DNA of 30,623 nucleotides from an uncultured Bryobacterales bacterium (GCA_937959285.1 CALGAR010000152.1:1-30623), one strand, 5' to 3'. Shown: positions 9,030 through 17,625, counted from the first letter of the stretch. Program-made: numbers and translations. The notes: a model not told the origin generated them from the sequence alone.

Positions 9030-9035
9030 AAGGAG
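9030..9035 (+). promoter_or_regulatory. Shine-Dalgarno AAGGAG that fixes the Gfo/Idh/MocA start
   Basis: AAGGAG lies 9 bases before the ATG at 9045. Two in-frame ATGs overlap or abut it (9027 and 9036) and cannot use it. It therefore selects 9045, which gives a clean signal peptide. Confidence 0.65.
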
Positions 9036-9044
9036 ATGTCATTT

Positions 9045-10001
9045 ATGAGTAACGGTCTTGTATCCCTATGCCGAGTGCTGCTCATGGCGCCGGTCCTCGT
9101 TGGCTGCCTTTCCGCGGAGATCCGGGTAGGAATTATTGGCACGGACACATCTCACGTTCCGGCCTTCACTAAGCTCCTCAACGACAAGTCTTCACCGGAT
9201 CACATTCCCGGCGCCCGTGTCGTCGCCGCATATAAGGGCGGAAGCCCGGATCTCGAATCCAGCTACACCCGGGTCGACAAGTTTGCCGAAGAGATCAGCA
9301 CCAAGTATGGAGTGGAGATCGTTCCCGACATCCCGACTCTGCTCAAGAAAGTGGACGCAGTGCTGCTGGAAAGCGTCGACGGCCGAGTCCATCTGGAGCA
9401 GGCAAAGCCGGTGATTGCCGCTCGCAAGCCGCTATTTATCGATAAGCCGCTTGCTGCAACGCTGGAGGACGCCCGCGAGATTGCCAGGCTTGCAAAGGAG
9501 GCCGGTGTTCCGTGGTTCAGCAGCTCGAGCCTGCGCTACGGGGAGATCGCCACGAGCATGAAGTATGGCGATGCGACTGGCGCTATCACATGGGGACCTG
9601 GCCCGATTGACAAGACGCATCACCTCGACCTTGCCTGGTACGCCATCCACCCGATCGAGCTGCTTTACAGCCTCCTGGGACCCGGCTGCCAGGAAGTTAC
9701 GCGAATCAGCACTGCAGGCGCCGACGAGATAACGTGCCGCTGGAAGGACGGCCGCATCGGCACCGTTCGCGCCGTTCGACCCTACTCGAACTACGGCGCC
9801 ATCGTCTTTCGCCCCAAGGAAGTGGTTCAGAGCCCGTCGAAGAATGCCGTCGGCTATGCAAGCCTGGTCAAAGAGATCGTGAAGTTCTTTGAGACCGGTG
9901 TCCCGCCCGTCCCGAACTCCGAGACGCTCGAAATTTTCGCCTTTATGGACGCCGCCCTGCGCAGTAAGGAAGCAGGCGGCAAGCCCGTGCCGCTTCGATA
10001 G
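9045..10001 (+). CDS. Exported (probable lipoprotein) Gfo/Idh/MocA-family oxidoreductase
   Basis: This 318-residue protein belongs to the NAD(P)-dependent Gfo/Idh/MocA sugar oxidoreductase fold. Residues 1-20 form a signal peptide ending in LVGC, a lipobox with Cys21. It probably sits on the periplasmic face or in the outer membrane. The mature part opens with a Rossmann strand IRVGIIGTDTSH, in which the usual GxGxxG is altered to GxxGTDTSH. The catalytic lysine region remains as IDKPLA (Lys134), with Asp replacing the usual Glu of EKP. A His-rich substrate segment, KTHHLDLAWYAIHPIELL, follows in the C-terminal domain. The substrate is unknown. Families with a DTSH signature are, as I recall, common in Acidobacteria and Planctomycetes. 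It is divergent from the kinase gene with 175 bases between. The open frame extends upstream to 8736 but overlaps the kinase and lacks a start signal. Confidence 0.85.
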   Translation: MSNGLVSLCRVLLMAPVLVGCLSAEIRVGIIGTDTSHVPAFTKLLNDKSSPDHIPGARVVAAYKGGSPDLESSYTRVDKFAEEISTKYGVEIVPDIPTLLKKVDAVLLESVDGRVHLEQAKPVIAARKPLFIDKPLAATLEDAREIARLAKEAGVPWFSSSSLRYGEIATSMKYGDATGAITWGPGPIDKTHHLDLAWYAIHPIELLYSLLGPGCQEVTRISTAGADEITCRWKDGRIGTVRAVRPYSNYGAIVFRPKEVVQSPSKNAVGYASLVKEIVKFFETGVPPVPNSETLEIFAFMDAALRSKEAGGKPVPLR

Positions 10002-10081
10002 CCGTTCATGCTGGGATTCGGGGAGTAGGCGGACTTTCTGAGATCCGCCTGCATCCTCCTTGGCGTCCGTCCTCTCGTTGA

Positions 10082-10111
10082 TTGAAAGCCGGATTGGGGC
10101 TCCGTTAGAAT
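10082..10111 (+). promoter_or_regulatory. Sigma-70-like promoter upstream of the small membrane protein gene
   Basis: TTGAAA (10082-10087) and TAGAAT (10106-10111) each match their consensus at five of six positions and are 18 bases apart. Transcription would start near 10118, leaving a leader of about 30 bases before the ATG at 10148. This is the best sigma-70-type promoter in the window. Confidence 0.55.
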
Positions 10112-10147
10112 AAGAGTTCCTTACCTGTTTTTCGGAGAAACTGCAGG

Positions 10148-10666
10148 ATGTTGGGTGTTGATTTGCTTCAGGACGCGTTTGTTCTGTCGGGGATTGGTTT
10201 TGTGGCGCTTGGGCTTTTTGGGGGGAAGAAACAGCAGGAGCAGGTTGAACAACAGGTCGCGCCGGAACCGGACCAGCGTGAGCGGGATGCCATCCGTATC
10301 CGAAACGGAGTTCGCCGCATAACCGCGGAGGAGGAAGGCTTCGCAACCGACCAGCTCCCGTCAGGGGTTTACGGGTTCACCTACTCTCCCGGGTCGGACG
10401 CAGTGCCGCTGTTCGCCAAACATTGCATCGAGGATTTCGAAGTCCACAAGCCGGAGGGCAGAGAGCCCCAGTTGCTTGGCTACGTGACCGAAAACGACTA
10501 TGCGGTGATCGAATCCGGTGAGGCGATTACGACCAAGCTGTATCCATCCGCCTATGAGCAGGCCACGAAATTGATCGCCGTGCCGGGCGAGCGCATCGTG
10601 AATGTAAAGCACCCGTCCCGGATCGACGGCAACTACGTGGTGATCACCATCAGCTCGGTTCAGTGA
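10148..10666 (+). CDS. Hypothetical small membrane-anchored protein
   Basis: The protein has 172 residues and no family I recognise. Residues about 9-26 (DAFVLSGIGFVALGLFGG) form one hydrophobic helix, followed by a basic and Gln/Glu-rich linker (KKQQEQVEQQ) and a soluble domain of about 130 residues rich in beta strands. It therefore looks like a single-pass protein with a C-terminal globular domain; topology is uncertain. GGAG lies 11 bases before the ATG, and a good promoter lies at 10082-10111. The first 40 codons favour T-ending codons and contain a T5G6 run (near 10216), unlike the GC-ending codons further on. The 3' end overlaps the convergent methyltransferase gene by 7 bases. Confidence 0.7.
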   Translation: MLGVDLLQDAFVLSGIGFVALGLFGGKKQQEQVEQQVAPEPDQRERDAIRIRNGVRRITAEEEGFATDQLPSGVYGFTYSPGSDAVPLFAKHCIEDFEVHKPEGREPQLLGYVTENDYAVIESGEAITTKLYPSAYEQATKLIAVPGERIVNVKHPSRIDGNYVVITISSVQ

Positions 10667-11658
10667 GTTTTTATCGCGAGGATCGCGTCGAGGGGCGCAT
10701 TCGTCTTCCGTCCCTCAACTTGACCAAAGCCGGCCCGCTTCAATAGTTCGGTATATTCCGCGAGCGACCGCTCCCGGCCTTCCGTGCAGATCAGCATATT
10801 GAGCGACTGCATGAGGGCCGAAACCGGTCCTGAATGGTCATCGTCCAGCAGCTTCTCTGCGATCAGCAAACCTCCGCCGACCGGCAGCCGGTCGTAGATC
10901 TTCCGCAGGAGCAAATCGATCTTTTCTTCCGCCCAATCGTGGAGGATCCGTCCAAGGGCGAACAGATCGGCCTCAGGCAGGGAATCCTGAAAGAAATCGC
11001 CTGGGATGAGCTGGATTCCGTTGACGTAGTCCTTTGCCACCTCGATGACCGGCGGCAGGTCAAAGAGCGCCACAGATAGGGAGGGATACGCCTCCTTGGC
11101 TGTCTGCGCCAAGTGTCCGGTCGCGCCGCCCAAGTCCACCAGGAATCGAAATTTGCTGAGATCGAAGGCTTTGACCACTGCCGGCGAGCTGAGCAGGCCG
11201 AAGCCGTGCATCCCTGCGAGAAATGCCCGCATGTCTTCCTCGGTACGGAAGAAGTGAGAGAAGAGATTGCCCTCCAGGCCGAAGGTCTGATGCCAGCGAT
11301 TCGTGCCTTCCCGCACGGCGTCCTCGAGGTTGGCCCACATCGGGTAGAGCGCTCTGTTCGAGTAGAGGATGTAGCCGGCAAGCGTTCTCGGGCTCTCGTG
11401 CCGCAAATATACCTCCGCGACGTCCGTGTTTGCGTACTCACTACCGGACTGGCGCAGAAGTCCCAGCCCGACGCAGCCATCCAGCAAACGCTTCAGTGCG
11501 CTCTGATTGAAGCCCAGTTCCTCGGATAGCGCCGCCGCTGTTGCCGGCCGGCAATGAAGGCGGTCAAAGAGTCTGAGGGAGACCGCAGCAAACATCGTCT
11601 TGGACCGGCGGAACGCTTCGATCAGATCGATAACTGGTGTGGGGTCAGGTGCAGTCAT
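10660..11658 (-). CDS. SAM-dependent O-methyltransferase (acetylserotonin O-methyltransferase-like)
   Basis: The 332-residue protein has the two-domain layout of class I small-molecule O-methyltransferases. An N-terminal winged-helix dimerisation domain (about 1-95, with LSEELGFNQSALKRLLDGC) is followed by a Rossmann domain. The SAM-binding motif is LVDLGGATGHLA at 173-184, FDLPPVIEVA marks the end of strand two, and GDFF follows. His240 in GRILHDWAEE aligns with the usual catalytic base. The methyl acceptor cannot be told; plant, polyketide and carotenoid or quinone pathway members share this layout. The start ATG overlaps the thiL stop by 4 bases, so it is translationally coupled as the last gene of the chaperone operon. 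It ends in a 7-base tail-to-tail overlap with the gene at 10148. Confidence 0.88.
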   Translation of the reverse strand: MTAPDPTPVIDLIEAFRRSKTMFAAVSLRLFDRLHCRPATAAALSEELGFNQSALKRLLDGCVGLGLLRQSGSEYANTDVAEVYLRHESPRTLAGYILYSNRALYPMWANLEDAVREGTNRWHQTFGLEGNLFSHFFRTEEDMRAFLAGMHGFGLLSSPAVVKAFDLSKFRFLVDLGGATGHLAQTAKEAYPSLSVALFDLPPVIEVAKDYVNGIQLIPGDFFQDSLPEADLFALGRILHDWAEEKIDLLLRKIYDRLPVGGGLLIAEKLLDDDHSGPVSALMQSLNMLICTEGRERSLAEYTELLKRAGFGQVEGRKTNAPLDAILAIKTH

Positions 11659-12560
11659 GAGTGCCTGAAATGATCGTATCCCAAAGGAGGCAATGGTTTG
11701 CCGTACAGCTTGACGGAGCCCGCTTTGCCCTTCACGATCCTTCCGATTCTCGTCACGGGCAAACTGCCGATGTTAGAGGGCACGGCCGACTTCGGAGATG
11801 CCGTGAATAAGAGCTCGTAGTCTTCGCCGCCGTGCAAAGCCTGGTCGAGAGTGGCGCCAGGAAATATGGGGATTGGCTGATCAATCTCCGCGGCTACGCC
11901 TGATGCGACACACAGCCGGTGCAGGTCAATCGAGAGTCCGTCGCTCAAATCCATGCCCGCCGATGCTTTGATCTGCTCGCGAATGACCCGACCGGCTTCG
12001 AGCCGGGCCTGCGGCCGCAAATGTCTCTTCCAACCCGGACCCTCACGCAACGAAAGGCCGAGCGCCGAGCCTCCCAGCTTGCCGCTGACGTACAGCAGGT
12101 CCCCGGGCCGAGCCCCATCGCGGCGTAGCGCCTTCCCCTTCGGCACGGCCCCGCAGACGACAATGTCGCAGGTTATTTTGTCGGCGTGAGCGAGGTCGCC
12201 ACCGACTAACGGAGTGCCGGTTTGCCTCGCCAGGCGCAGCAGCCCGCGATAGAAGGCGTGTACCCACTTGTGGTCGCAGCAGGATGAAAGGGCGAGGGAC
12301 AGCAGGCAGAAGCGCGGTTCGGCTCCCATCGCGGCGATGTCGCTCAACCCTCGCGCGAGCGTCTTGTGTCCCACTGCATCAGGAGGATGCGTGTCGCGGC
12401 GGAAGTGAATGTCCTCGACCAGCAGATCGGTGGTAAAGACGAGGTCTTCACCTGGGCGCGGCCGGAAGATGGCGGCGTCGTCGCCGATGCCCAGAACGAC
12501 ATTGCTGCCAGCGCCTTTCGCAAGGCTACGGATGCGGCGCACGAGCCCGAGTTCGTCCAT
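11655..12560 (-). CDS. thiL: Thiamine-monophosphate kinase ThiL
   Basis: ThiL phosphorylates thiamine monophosphate to thiamine pyrophosphate, the last step of the thiamine cofactor pathway, in the cytosol. At 301 residues the length is normal to slightly short. Family motifs are in order: GIGDDAA at 24-30, TTDLLVEDIHFR at 43-54, the SDIAAMGAEP segment near 73-82, LVGGDLAHADK, MDLSDGLSIDLHRL and HGGEDYELLF. It is related to the PurM/PurL superfamily and shares the glycine-rich ATP site. It begins 3 bases after the end of the long Hsp70 gene and overlaps the methyltransferase by 4 bases, so all are probably co-transcribed. No other thiamine gene is in the window, and the link to the Hsp70 genes is unexplained. 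No TPP riboswitch was seen upstream. Confidence 0.94.
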   Translation of the reverse strand: MDELGLVRRIRSLAKGAGSNVVLGIGDDAAIFRPRPGEDLVFTTDLLVEDIHFRRDTHPPDAVGHKTLARGLSDIAAMGAEPRFCLLSLALSSCCDHKWVHAFYRGLLRLARQTGTPLVGGDLAHADKITCDIVVCGAVPKGKALRRDGARPGDLLYVSGKLGGSALGLSLREGPGWKRHLRPQARLEAGRVIREQIKASAGMDLSDGLSIDLHRLCVASGVAAEIDQPIPIFPGATLDQALHGGEDYELLFTASPKSAVPSNIGSLPVTRIGRIVKGKAGSVKLYGKPLPPLGYDHFRHS

Positions 12561-12563
12561 CGG

Positions 12564-15227
12564 CTACTCTTGTTGGGCGAAGACGAGCCCGGAAGGCAGT
12601 TCCTCGCCGAAAATGCGGCCCATTGCGGCGAGATCACGCGTGGATTCGCCTTCAAGCGTTGCCAGAAGGCGCTCGCCGTCGGGCCGGCCGGAAAGGTCGC
12701 GGCGGACCAGTTCGAGCTCGCTTGGAGAAAGATCACGGGTAGAATCGCCGGTGTGCCGTGCTATGCTCGCGATCGCTTCACCGGCCGCCGGTATCTTCAA
12801 GAGTGACTCGACCCAGCGGGTTGCAGTCGCGGGAGGAAGCACCTGGTTGATGGGTCCGTAGAACAGCTCCCGAGCTCCGAGACGGGCGAGGCACCACAGA
12901 GCCGTCTCGACCATTTCGCCCTGGCTGATCTTCTTGAGCAGCGCCTCGCCCAGATCCGTGCGGGTTCCGATCGGCAGCAGTTCCAGGCTCGCGGCTGTCC
13001 GCCACATCTCGCGCAGGAGGCTTGCATTCACGCGGGGCGGCTTCTTCTTGCCGCGTGGCAGGAGGACGCCGGCGATGCGCTGATACAAGTCCGCCTGCTG
13101 GTTGCGATTTAAGCCGCCAGCGACGCGTCCCCAGAAAATCCACCACTGAATCTCACACTCCACGTGGTTAGGAAATGCCAGACCGGAGGCGTAGACTCGC
13201 CGGGCAAGCTCAATCCGGTAATCGTCGCCAGGAAAGCCGAAGCCCGGACGCAGGCAGAATCCGCACAGATTCAGCCAACGAGCCTCGAAAGCAGGACCTT
13301 TCTTGCGGCCCTCGGCATACTCCAGAAATACATCGGCCAGCTTCCGGATGGTCGAACCGGGCCACGAATTCCTCCCGAGGCCGAGGGCCTGTTCCAGGCG
13401 TCCTGGGAGCTCCTGCGGCGACAGATCCGGAGGTCCGGAACCAGCAAAGACGGAGCGTATCAAAGCCTCAGCGTGCGCCATCGCCTCGTCACTGATGAGG
13501 GCGGCAGGACGCGCGGGCTTCGTTTCCTCGTCCGGCGCCGCGACGGCTTTCCGCAGCTCAAACTGCAGACGCCAGCGATGCTCGCTGGTCTTCGATTCAG
13601 CCCAGATTTCCAACGTTCCGACTTCCGTCAGCCGTGCGCCCAGCTTTACAGGAATCAACCGCTCCTCTGCCTTCTTGCCGAACCGGATTACGGCGTTCAG
13701 CGGCGCGTGACGGTGAAGGCGCCCGCTCTCCAGGTCCTTCTGCGTAAACTCGACAACATCTCCGAGCTGGTCCTCGGTGCGTTCGAGCGAGCTGTAGAGC
13801 CGGAATGAAACGGGTTTGTTTGCGACAAGCTGAAGATTCTCGAGATCCAGTTCGAGAACGGAGCCTTCTTCGGATCCGCGCGGCACCAGGCAGACGGAGC
13901 GAAGCGTTTCCCCCGTGTCGATACCAATGTAATAGGCTCTCGGCAAACCGCCGCGCACCAGCACTCCGCTCTTGCTGGTTCGAGCATACGAGTAGTAGGC
14001 GGCGCCGACCGCGACGGCCAGATCGAGATCGCGGTTGTCGAACACCAGCGGACGGAGGCCAAACCACCGTTCCATCACATCCACAACGCGGTTTCGGCAG
14101 ACGTCAGGGATGAAGAAGCCGCCATTGAAGAGAATCGCGTCGGGAGCCGACTCCGCCCCGCTGAGGAATGCCGCCAAGTGACGTGTGACCGCCGGATCGG
14201 AGACGTACGGAAGACCTAATTCGCGGAACAGCGATTTCTTTTCTTCCTTCGGTTTGTCGCTCAGGTCGCAGAAGGGCAGGAAGCCTTCGAGGGTGAGCTC
14301 AAGGACCTCCTCGCGCAGGATCTCGGTCTTGAGCGTGCCTCCGACGAGAGCGCTGCCGCCGCCCAGCACCGTTACTTCTACTCGGCGGACGTTCGGGTCC
14401 GCCAGCAGCTTTTCCTTGGCTGCAGCACATTGCCGCCTCAGCGCGCTTCTCTGGCGGATGGATAACGGCGTCCCGAGCTTGGCTTCCGCGAGCCATGCCA
14501 GTGTCAGATCCAGGTTGTCCCCGCCCAATAGCAAGTGCTTGCCGACCGCGGTTCGCGTGAACGTGACGACGTCATCCTCCCGGTTCACGCGGATCAAGGT
14601 GAAGTCGCTGGTTCCGCCGCCGACGTCGCAAACCAGGACCACCATGCCGTCCCTCAGCGTCTTTTGTGACTGGGAGAGATGATTGGCGATCCAGGAGTAG
14701 AAAGCCGCTGCCGGCTCTTCGAGCAGTGTCAGCTTTTCGAGGCCGGCTTGCGCCGCGGCCATTACCGTCAGCTCTCGCGCCTCTTCATCAAAGCTTGCAG
14801 GCACCGTCAGCACGATGTCCTGCTGCGCCAGCGGGACACGCTTTTCCTGCTCCCACGCCTCACGAATCTGGCTCAGGATGCGCGCCGAAACTTCGACTGG
14901 CGATAGGACTCGCCCTGCCTCCTGGGCGTCCCAAGGCAGGATCTTTGCAGTACGGTCTACTTCGGGATTTGACAGCCAGGATTTGGCGGAATGCACAGAC
15001 TTCGTGGGAACCAGCGCCCCTTGCTCCCGTGCATAGACTCCCGTGTAGATCTGATCGTCGAGATACAGGAAGGAGGGTAGCGTGCGGCGCGGTTCGATCC
15101 GCCCCTGGGCGACGTACTGTGGGATGGAAAGCGTGTGTATAGGCGGAAAATCCGCCCCTTCGGCTTCTTCCGGGTCAATGTAAGAGAGCGCCGAATTCGT
15201 GGTACCTAGGTCGATTCCGACTTTCAT
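12564..15227 (-). CDS. Hsp70-family protein with long C-terminal DUF3731-like extension
   Basis: This 887-residue protein is a divergent Hsp70. The ATPase domain (about 1-430) contains the phosphate-1 motif GIDLGTTNSA at 4-13, the phosphate-2 motif CDVGGGTSDFTL at 200-211, LLGGDNLDLTLAW at 233-245 and an adenosine motif around LFNGGFFIPD at 366-375. A beta-rich region at about 430-560 stands where the substrate-binding domain would be. Residues about 575-887 are an added helical domain with WLNLCGFCLRPGFG, CLARLGARELFYGPINQ and EMWRTAASLELLP. I take this for the DUF3731 tail known from a class of uncharacterised Hsp70s. There is no EEVD-like tail and no J-protein or GrpE gene nearby. It follows the shorter Hsp70 after 27 bases in the same operon and should be cytosolic. 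Clients are unknown. Confidence 0.9.
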   Translation of the reverse strand: MKVGIDLGTTNSALSYIDPEEAEGADFPPIHTLSIPQYVAQGRIEPRRTLPSFLYLDDQIYTGVYAREQGALVPTKSVHSAKSWLSNPEVDRTAKILPWDAQEAGRVLSPVEVSARILSQIREAWEQEKRVPLAQQDIVLTVPASFDEEARELTVMAAAQAGLEKLTLLEEPAAAFYSWIANHLSQSQKTLRDGMVVLVCDVGGGTSDFTLIRVNREDDVVTFTRTAVGKHLLLGGDNLDLTLAWLAEAKLGTPLSIRQRSALRRQCAAAKEKLLADPNVRRVEVTVLGGGSALVGGTLKTEILREEVLELTLEGFLPFCDLSDKPKEEKKSLFRELGLPYVSDPAVTRHLAAFLSGAESAPDAILFNGGFFIPDVCRNRVVDVMERWFGLRPLVFDNRDLDLAVAVGAAYYSYARTSKSGVLVRGGLPRAYYIGIDTGETLRSVCLVPRGSEEGSVLELDLENLQLVANKPVSFRLYSSLERTEDQLGDVVEFTQKDLESGRLHRHAPLNAVIRFGKKAEERLIPVKLGARLTEVGTLEIWAESKTSEHRWRLQFELRKAVAAPDEETKPARPAALISDEAMAHAEALIRSVFAGSGPPDLSPQELPGRLEQALGLGRNSWPGSTIRKLADVFLEYAEGRKKGPAFEARWLNLCGFCLRPGFGFPGDDYRIELARRVYASGLAFPNHVECEIQWWIFWGRVAGGLNRNQQADLYQRIAGVLLPRGKKKPPRVNASLLREMWRTAASLELLPIGTRTDLGEALLKKISQGEMVETALWCLARLGARELFYGPINQVLPPATATRWVESLLKIPAAGEAIASIARHTGDSTRDLSPSELELVRRDLSGRPDGERLLATLEGESTRDLAAMGRIFGEELPSGLVFAQQE

Positions 15228-15254
15228 TGAAACTTAACTAACCATGGACCTGAA

Positions 15255-17075
15255 TCAGGCATGTGTGGCTGAGCGTACGTTGAACTCAAGTTTCCAGCGC
15301 CGGCCATCCCTGGCCACGCACCAAAGCTGAAGCATCCCGGTTTCGGTAACCACAGTTTCCAGAGTCACCGGGACCACCTCTCCGCTGGTGCCTGGGAGAG
15401 TCACTTCCATCGGCGCAAGCTCCTCGATGTCCTCGCCGAGGTCTTCAATCAGCTCTCCCGGTTCGTCGTTCTTGCGTACGGCTGATACCAGAAAACGGAA
15501 TTCGGCGGGTTCACCAACCACCAGGCCGAACTCGCGCTCTGGAACTCTGAGTTCTGTTCCTTCCTCCATGCCGAACGGGGCAACGGCCAGCGCCTTTAAC
15601 GGCGCGGGCATGCCCGGAACTGCCGGCATGGCGCTTTCGATGCCGATATAGTATGTGCGCGGGATCCCTCCGCGAATACGGACTCCCCGGCCGTGCCGTG
15701 CGAGACCGTAGTAAGCAGCGCCGCGTGCGACGGCATGCATGAGGTCCTCGCCGAACAGCGGCTTAATCTCAGGCATCCCCTCCTCTCGCAGCCAGCCGTT
15801 CAGCACCTGGAGGATACGGTCTCGCACTGCGTGTGCTCGCAGCACGCCGCCGTTAAAGAGGATGTGCGTGGGGCATGCCAGTCCGCTTGGTCCGCGCCTG
15901 ACTGCACCTGATTCGGAACCGGCCGCTTGCTGCCGGAGGAATCTCGCCAGATGCCGCGTGACGGCGACGTCGGCGGCGTAGGGCAGGCCGATTTCGACGA
16001 AACCGGCGCGCCTTGCCCGCACTGGCATGTCGGTGCTGGCTACCTCCGGCAGAAAGCCCTCCAGGAGGACTCGGTCGACGTCCTCGCGTAGCAGCTTAGC
16101 GCGGATCGTGCCTCCGACAAGTCCGGTGCCTCTGCCCAAAACGGTCACCGGTTCTTCCGTCAAACTGTCGTCGCTCAGCAGTTTCTCCTTCGCCACGCGG
16201 CACTGCTGCCATAGCGCGTGCAGTTGCAGCGCGTCAAGCTTCGTGCCCTTGGCTGCAAGCTGGCTTTCGACGTGCCTTGCCAGCGCGAGGTCGACGTTGT
16301 CGCCTCCGAGCAGAATATGCTCGCCTACCGCGACGCGCTCCAAGCGCAATTCGCCGTCCTGCTCGGTGACAGCGATTAGAGTGAAGTCAGTTGTACCGCC
16401 GCCGATGTCGATGACAAGAATCAAATCGCCGACGGACACACGCTCGCGCCAGTCGGGATGCCGCTCAATCCAGGCGTAGAAGGCTGCCTGTGGCTCCTCC
16501 AGCAGAACAAGGTTCTTATATCCTGCTTCCTCGGCCGCGCGCAGGGTCAGTTCTCTGGCGACTGCGTCGAAGGAGGCAGGCACCGTCACCAGGACGTGCT
16601 GCTCCTGGAACGGCGCGTCCGGATGCACGTAGTCCCAGGCGTTTTTCATGTGGTCGAGGTAGCGGCGGGAAGCTTCGACCGGGGATATCTTCGGCACGCC
16701 TTCCGGGGCTCCCGGAGGCAGAATCGGCGAGGTGCGATCGACACCCGTATGCGAGAGCCAGCTCTTGGCCGAGGATACCAAGCGACCGGACCTCTCGATG
16801 CCGCGCTTCTGAGCCAGAACACCCACCACATACTCGGGGGCATGGTCCCAAGGCAGGGCGAGAGTACCTTCCGGGAAGTCCATCTTGCCGGGCAGGTACA
16901 AAGATGACGGCATCAGAGACTCGGCTCGCAGCTCGCCCGGGTTCACAAGCTGCGGAATGTCGAAAAGCGAGACGTTGGGCAGGTGATGCGGATCGCTGAC
17001 CTCGCCTAGCGGCGCATAGGCAAAGGCGCAATTCGTCGTGCCAAGGTCAATGCCAAGAATGTATTCGTTCGCCAA
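15255..17075 (-). CDS. Short Hsp70-family protein
   Basis: This 606-residue Hsp70 relative has phosphate-1 LGIDLGTTNCAFA at 7-19, phosphate-2 VIDIGGGTTDFTL at 221-233, LLGGDNVDLALA, and a phosphate/adenosine segment THILFNGGVL. The ATPase domain spans about 1-480, with a short beta-rich region of about 120 residues behind it. The helical lid of canonical DnaK is missing. It is clearly related to the next gene: both share VTVPASFD, LLEEP-AAFY and SAKSWLS motifs, so the pair arose by duplication before one gained or lost the tail. The start is TTG at 17075, preceded by AGGG at a spacing of 4 bases, and lies 6 bases after the DUF2760 stop. It is probably an ATP-dependent cytosolic chaperone or scaffold working with its two neighbours. 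Confidence 0.9.
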   Translation of the reverse strand: MANEYILGIDLGTTNCAFAYAPLGEVSDPHHLPNVSLFDIPQLVNPGELRAESLMPSSLYLPGKMDFPEGTLALPWDHAPEYVVGVLAQKRGIERSGRLVSSAKSWLSHTGVDRTSPILPPGAPEGVPKISPVEASRRYLDHMKNAWDYVHPDAPFQEQHVLVTVPASFDAVARELTLRAAEEAGYKNLVLLEEPQAAFYAWIERHPDWRERVSVGDLILVIDIGGGTTDFTLIAVTEQDGELRLERVAVGEHILLGGDNVDLALARHVESQLAAKGTKLDALQLHALWQQCRVAKEKLLSDDSLTEEPVTVLGRGTGLVGGTIRAKLLREDVDRVLLEGFLPEVASTDMPVRARRAGFVEIGLPYAADVAVTRHLARFLRQQAAGSESGAVRRGPSGLACPTHILFNGGVLRAHAVRDRILQVLNGWLREEGMPEIKPLFGEDLMHAVARGAAYYGLARHGRGVRIRGGIPRTYYIGIESAMPAVPGMPAPLKALAVAPFGMEEGTELRVPEREFGLVVGEPAEFRFLVSAVRKNDEPGELIEDLGEDIEELAPMEVTLPGTSGEVVPVTLETVVTETGMLQLWCVARDGRRWKLEFNVRSATHA

Positions 17076-17081
17076 CGTGCC

Positions 17082-17618
17082 CTACTCGATTTCGATTTCT
17101 GCAGGTGCGAGAATGGATGGGTCTTGCTTCGAAGCTAAAGGTGGCAGTTCGATCCGCAACGCCCTCCAACCTCGATGCCGGAGCGTCCCCCCCACCACTT
17201 CCCCGTTTGCCGGTACATTTCCCAGCAGCTTGATAGCGTTCGGGTCCTTTGCGACGGAACCGGCTGCGCTCAGGTTCGCGTAGGTTCCTTCGACCCCGTC
17301 GATTACGGGCGAAAGCTCCAGATAGCGCCGGAGCGATTCCCTGCTCTGTTCGTGCAGGTTCCGGACAGCAGCGCCTACCTGCTCATCGGTATAGCCCGAG
17401 ATGTCCTCCATCAGGAAATCGATGAGCCGCGCGTCCCGCTGCAGAATGCCTAACATCTGAAGCGCACCGTCCGAAACCCGGATGGTCGGTGCAGCGGGTC
17501 GCTCTCGCGGCGCCTCTCTCCGAGGAACATACCCGAACGCCTCGGCGATATCCTGGGCCAGGCTACCTTTAAATAGGATCGCGAAGAAGGCCCGGAACGC
17601 AAACCCAAGTCGTTTCAA
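17082..17618 (-). CDS. DUF2760 family protein
   Basis: The 178-residue protein has an amphipathic or weakly hydrophobic N-terminus (LGFAFRAFFAILFKGSLA, about 4-21), a Pro/Arg-rich linker, and a helical core with ALQMLGILQRDARLIDFLMEDI and YTDEQVGAAVRNLHEQSRESL. It ends with a beta-rich part containing LRHRGWRALRIELPPL and a final Glu-rich strand. I recognise this pattern as DUF2760, a family I recall next to paired Hsp70 genes in proteobacteria. Its function is undescribed. As first gene of the operon it could be an adaptor or co-chaperone of the two Hsp70s (inference). The start is TTG at 17618, supported by GGAGG seven bases upstream. The next gene also begins with TTG. Confidence 0.8.
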   Translation of the reverse strand: MKRLGFAFRAFFAILFKGSLAQDIAEAFGYVPRREAPRERPAAPTIRVSDGALQMLGILQRDARLIDFLMEDISGYTDEQVGAAVRNLHEQSRESLRRYLELSPVIDGVEGTYANLSAAGSVAKDPNAIKLLGNVPANGEVVGGTLRHRGWRALRIELPPLASKQDPSILAPAEIEIE

Positions 17619-17625
17619 TCAAAGA

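Noticed and set aside
8736..9044. Upstream in-frame extension of the Gfo/Idh/MocA gene
   Set aside because: It overlaps the kinase coding region on the opposite strand, lacks a start signal, and the AAGGAG at 9030 selects 9045, which gives a clean signal peptide.
12561..12563. TPP riboswitch ahead of thiL
   Set aside because: thiL follows the long Hsp70 gene after 3 bases, so there is no leader to hold one.
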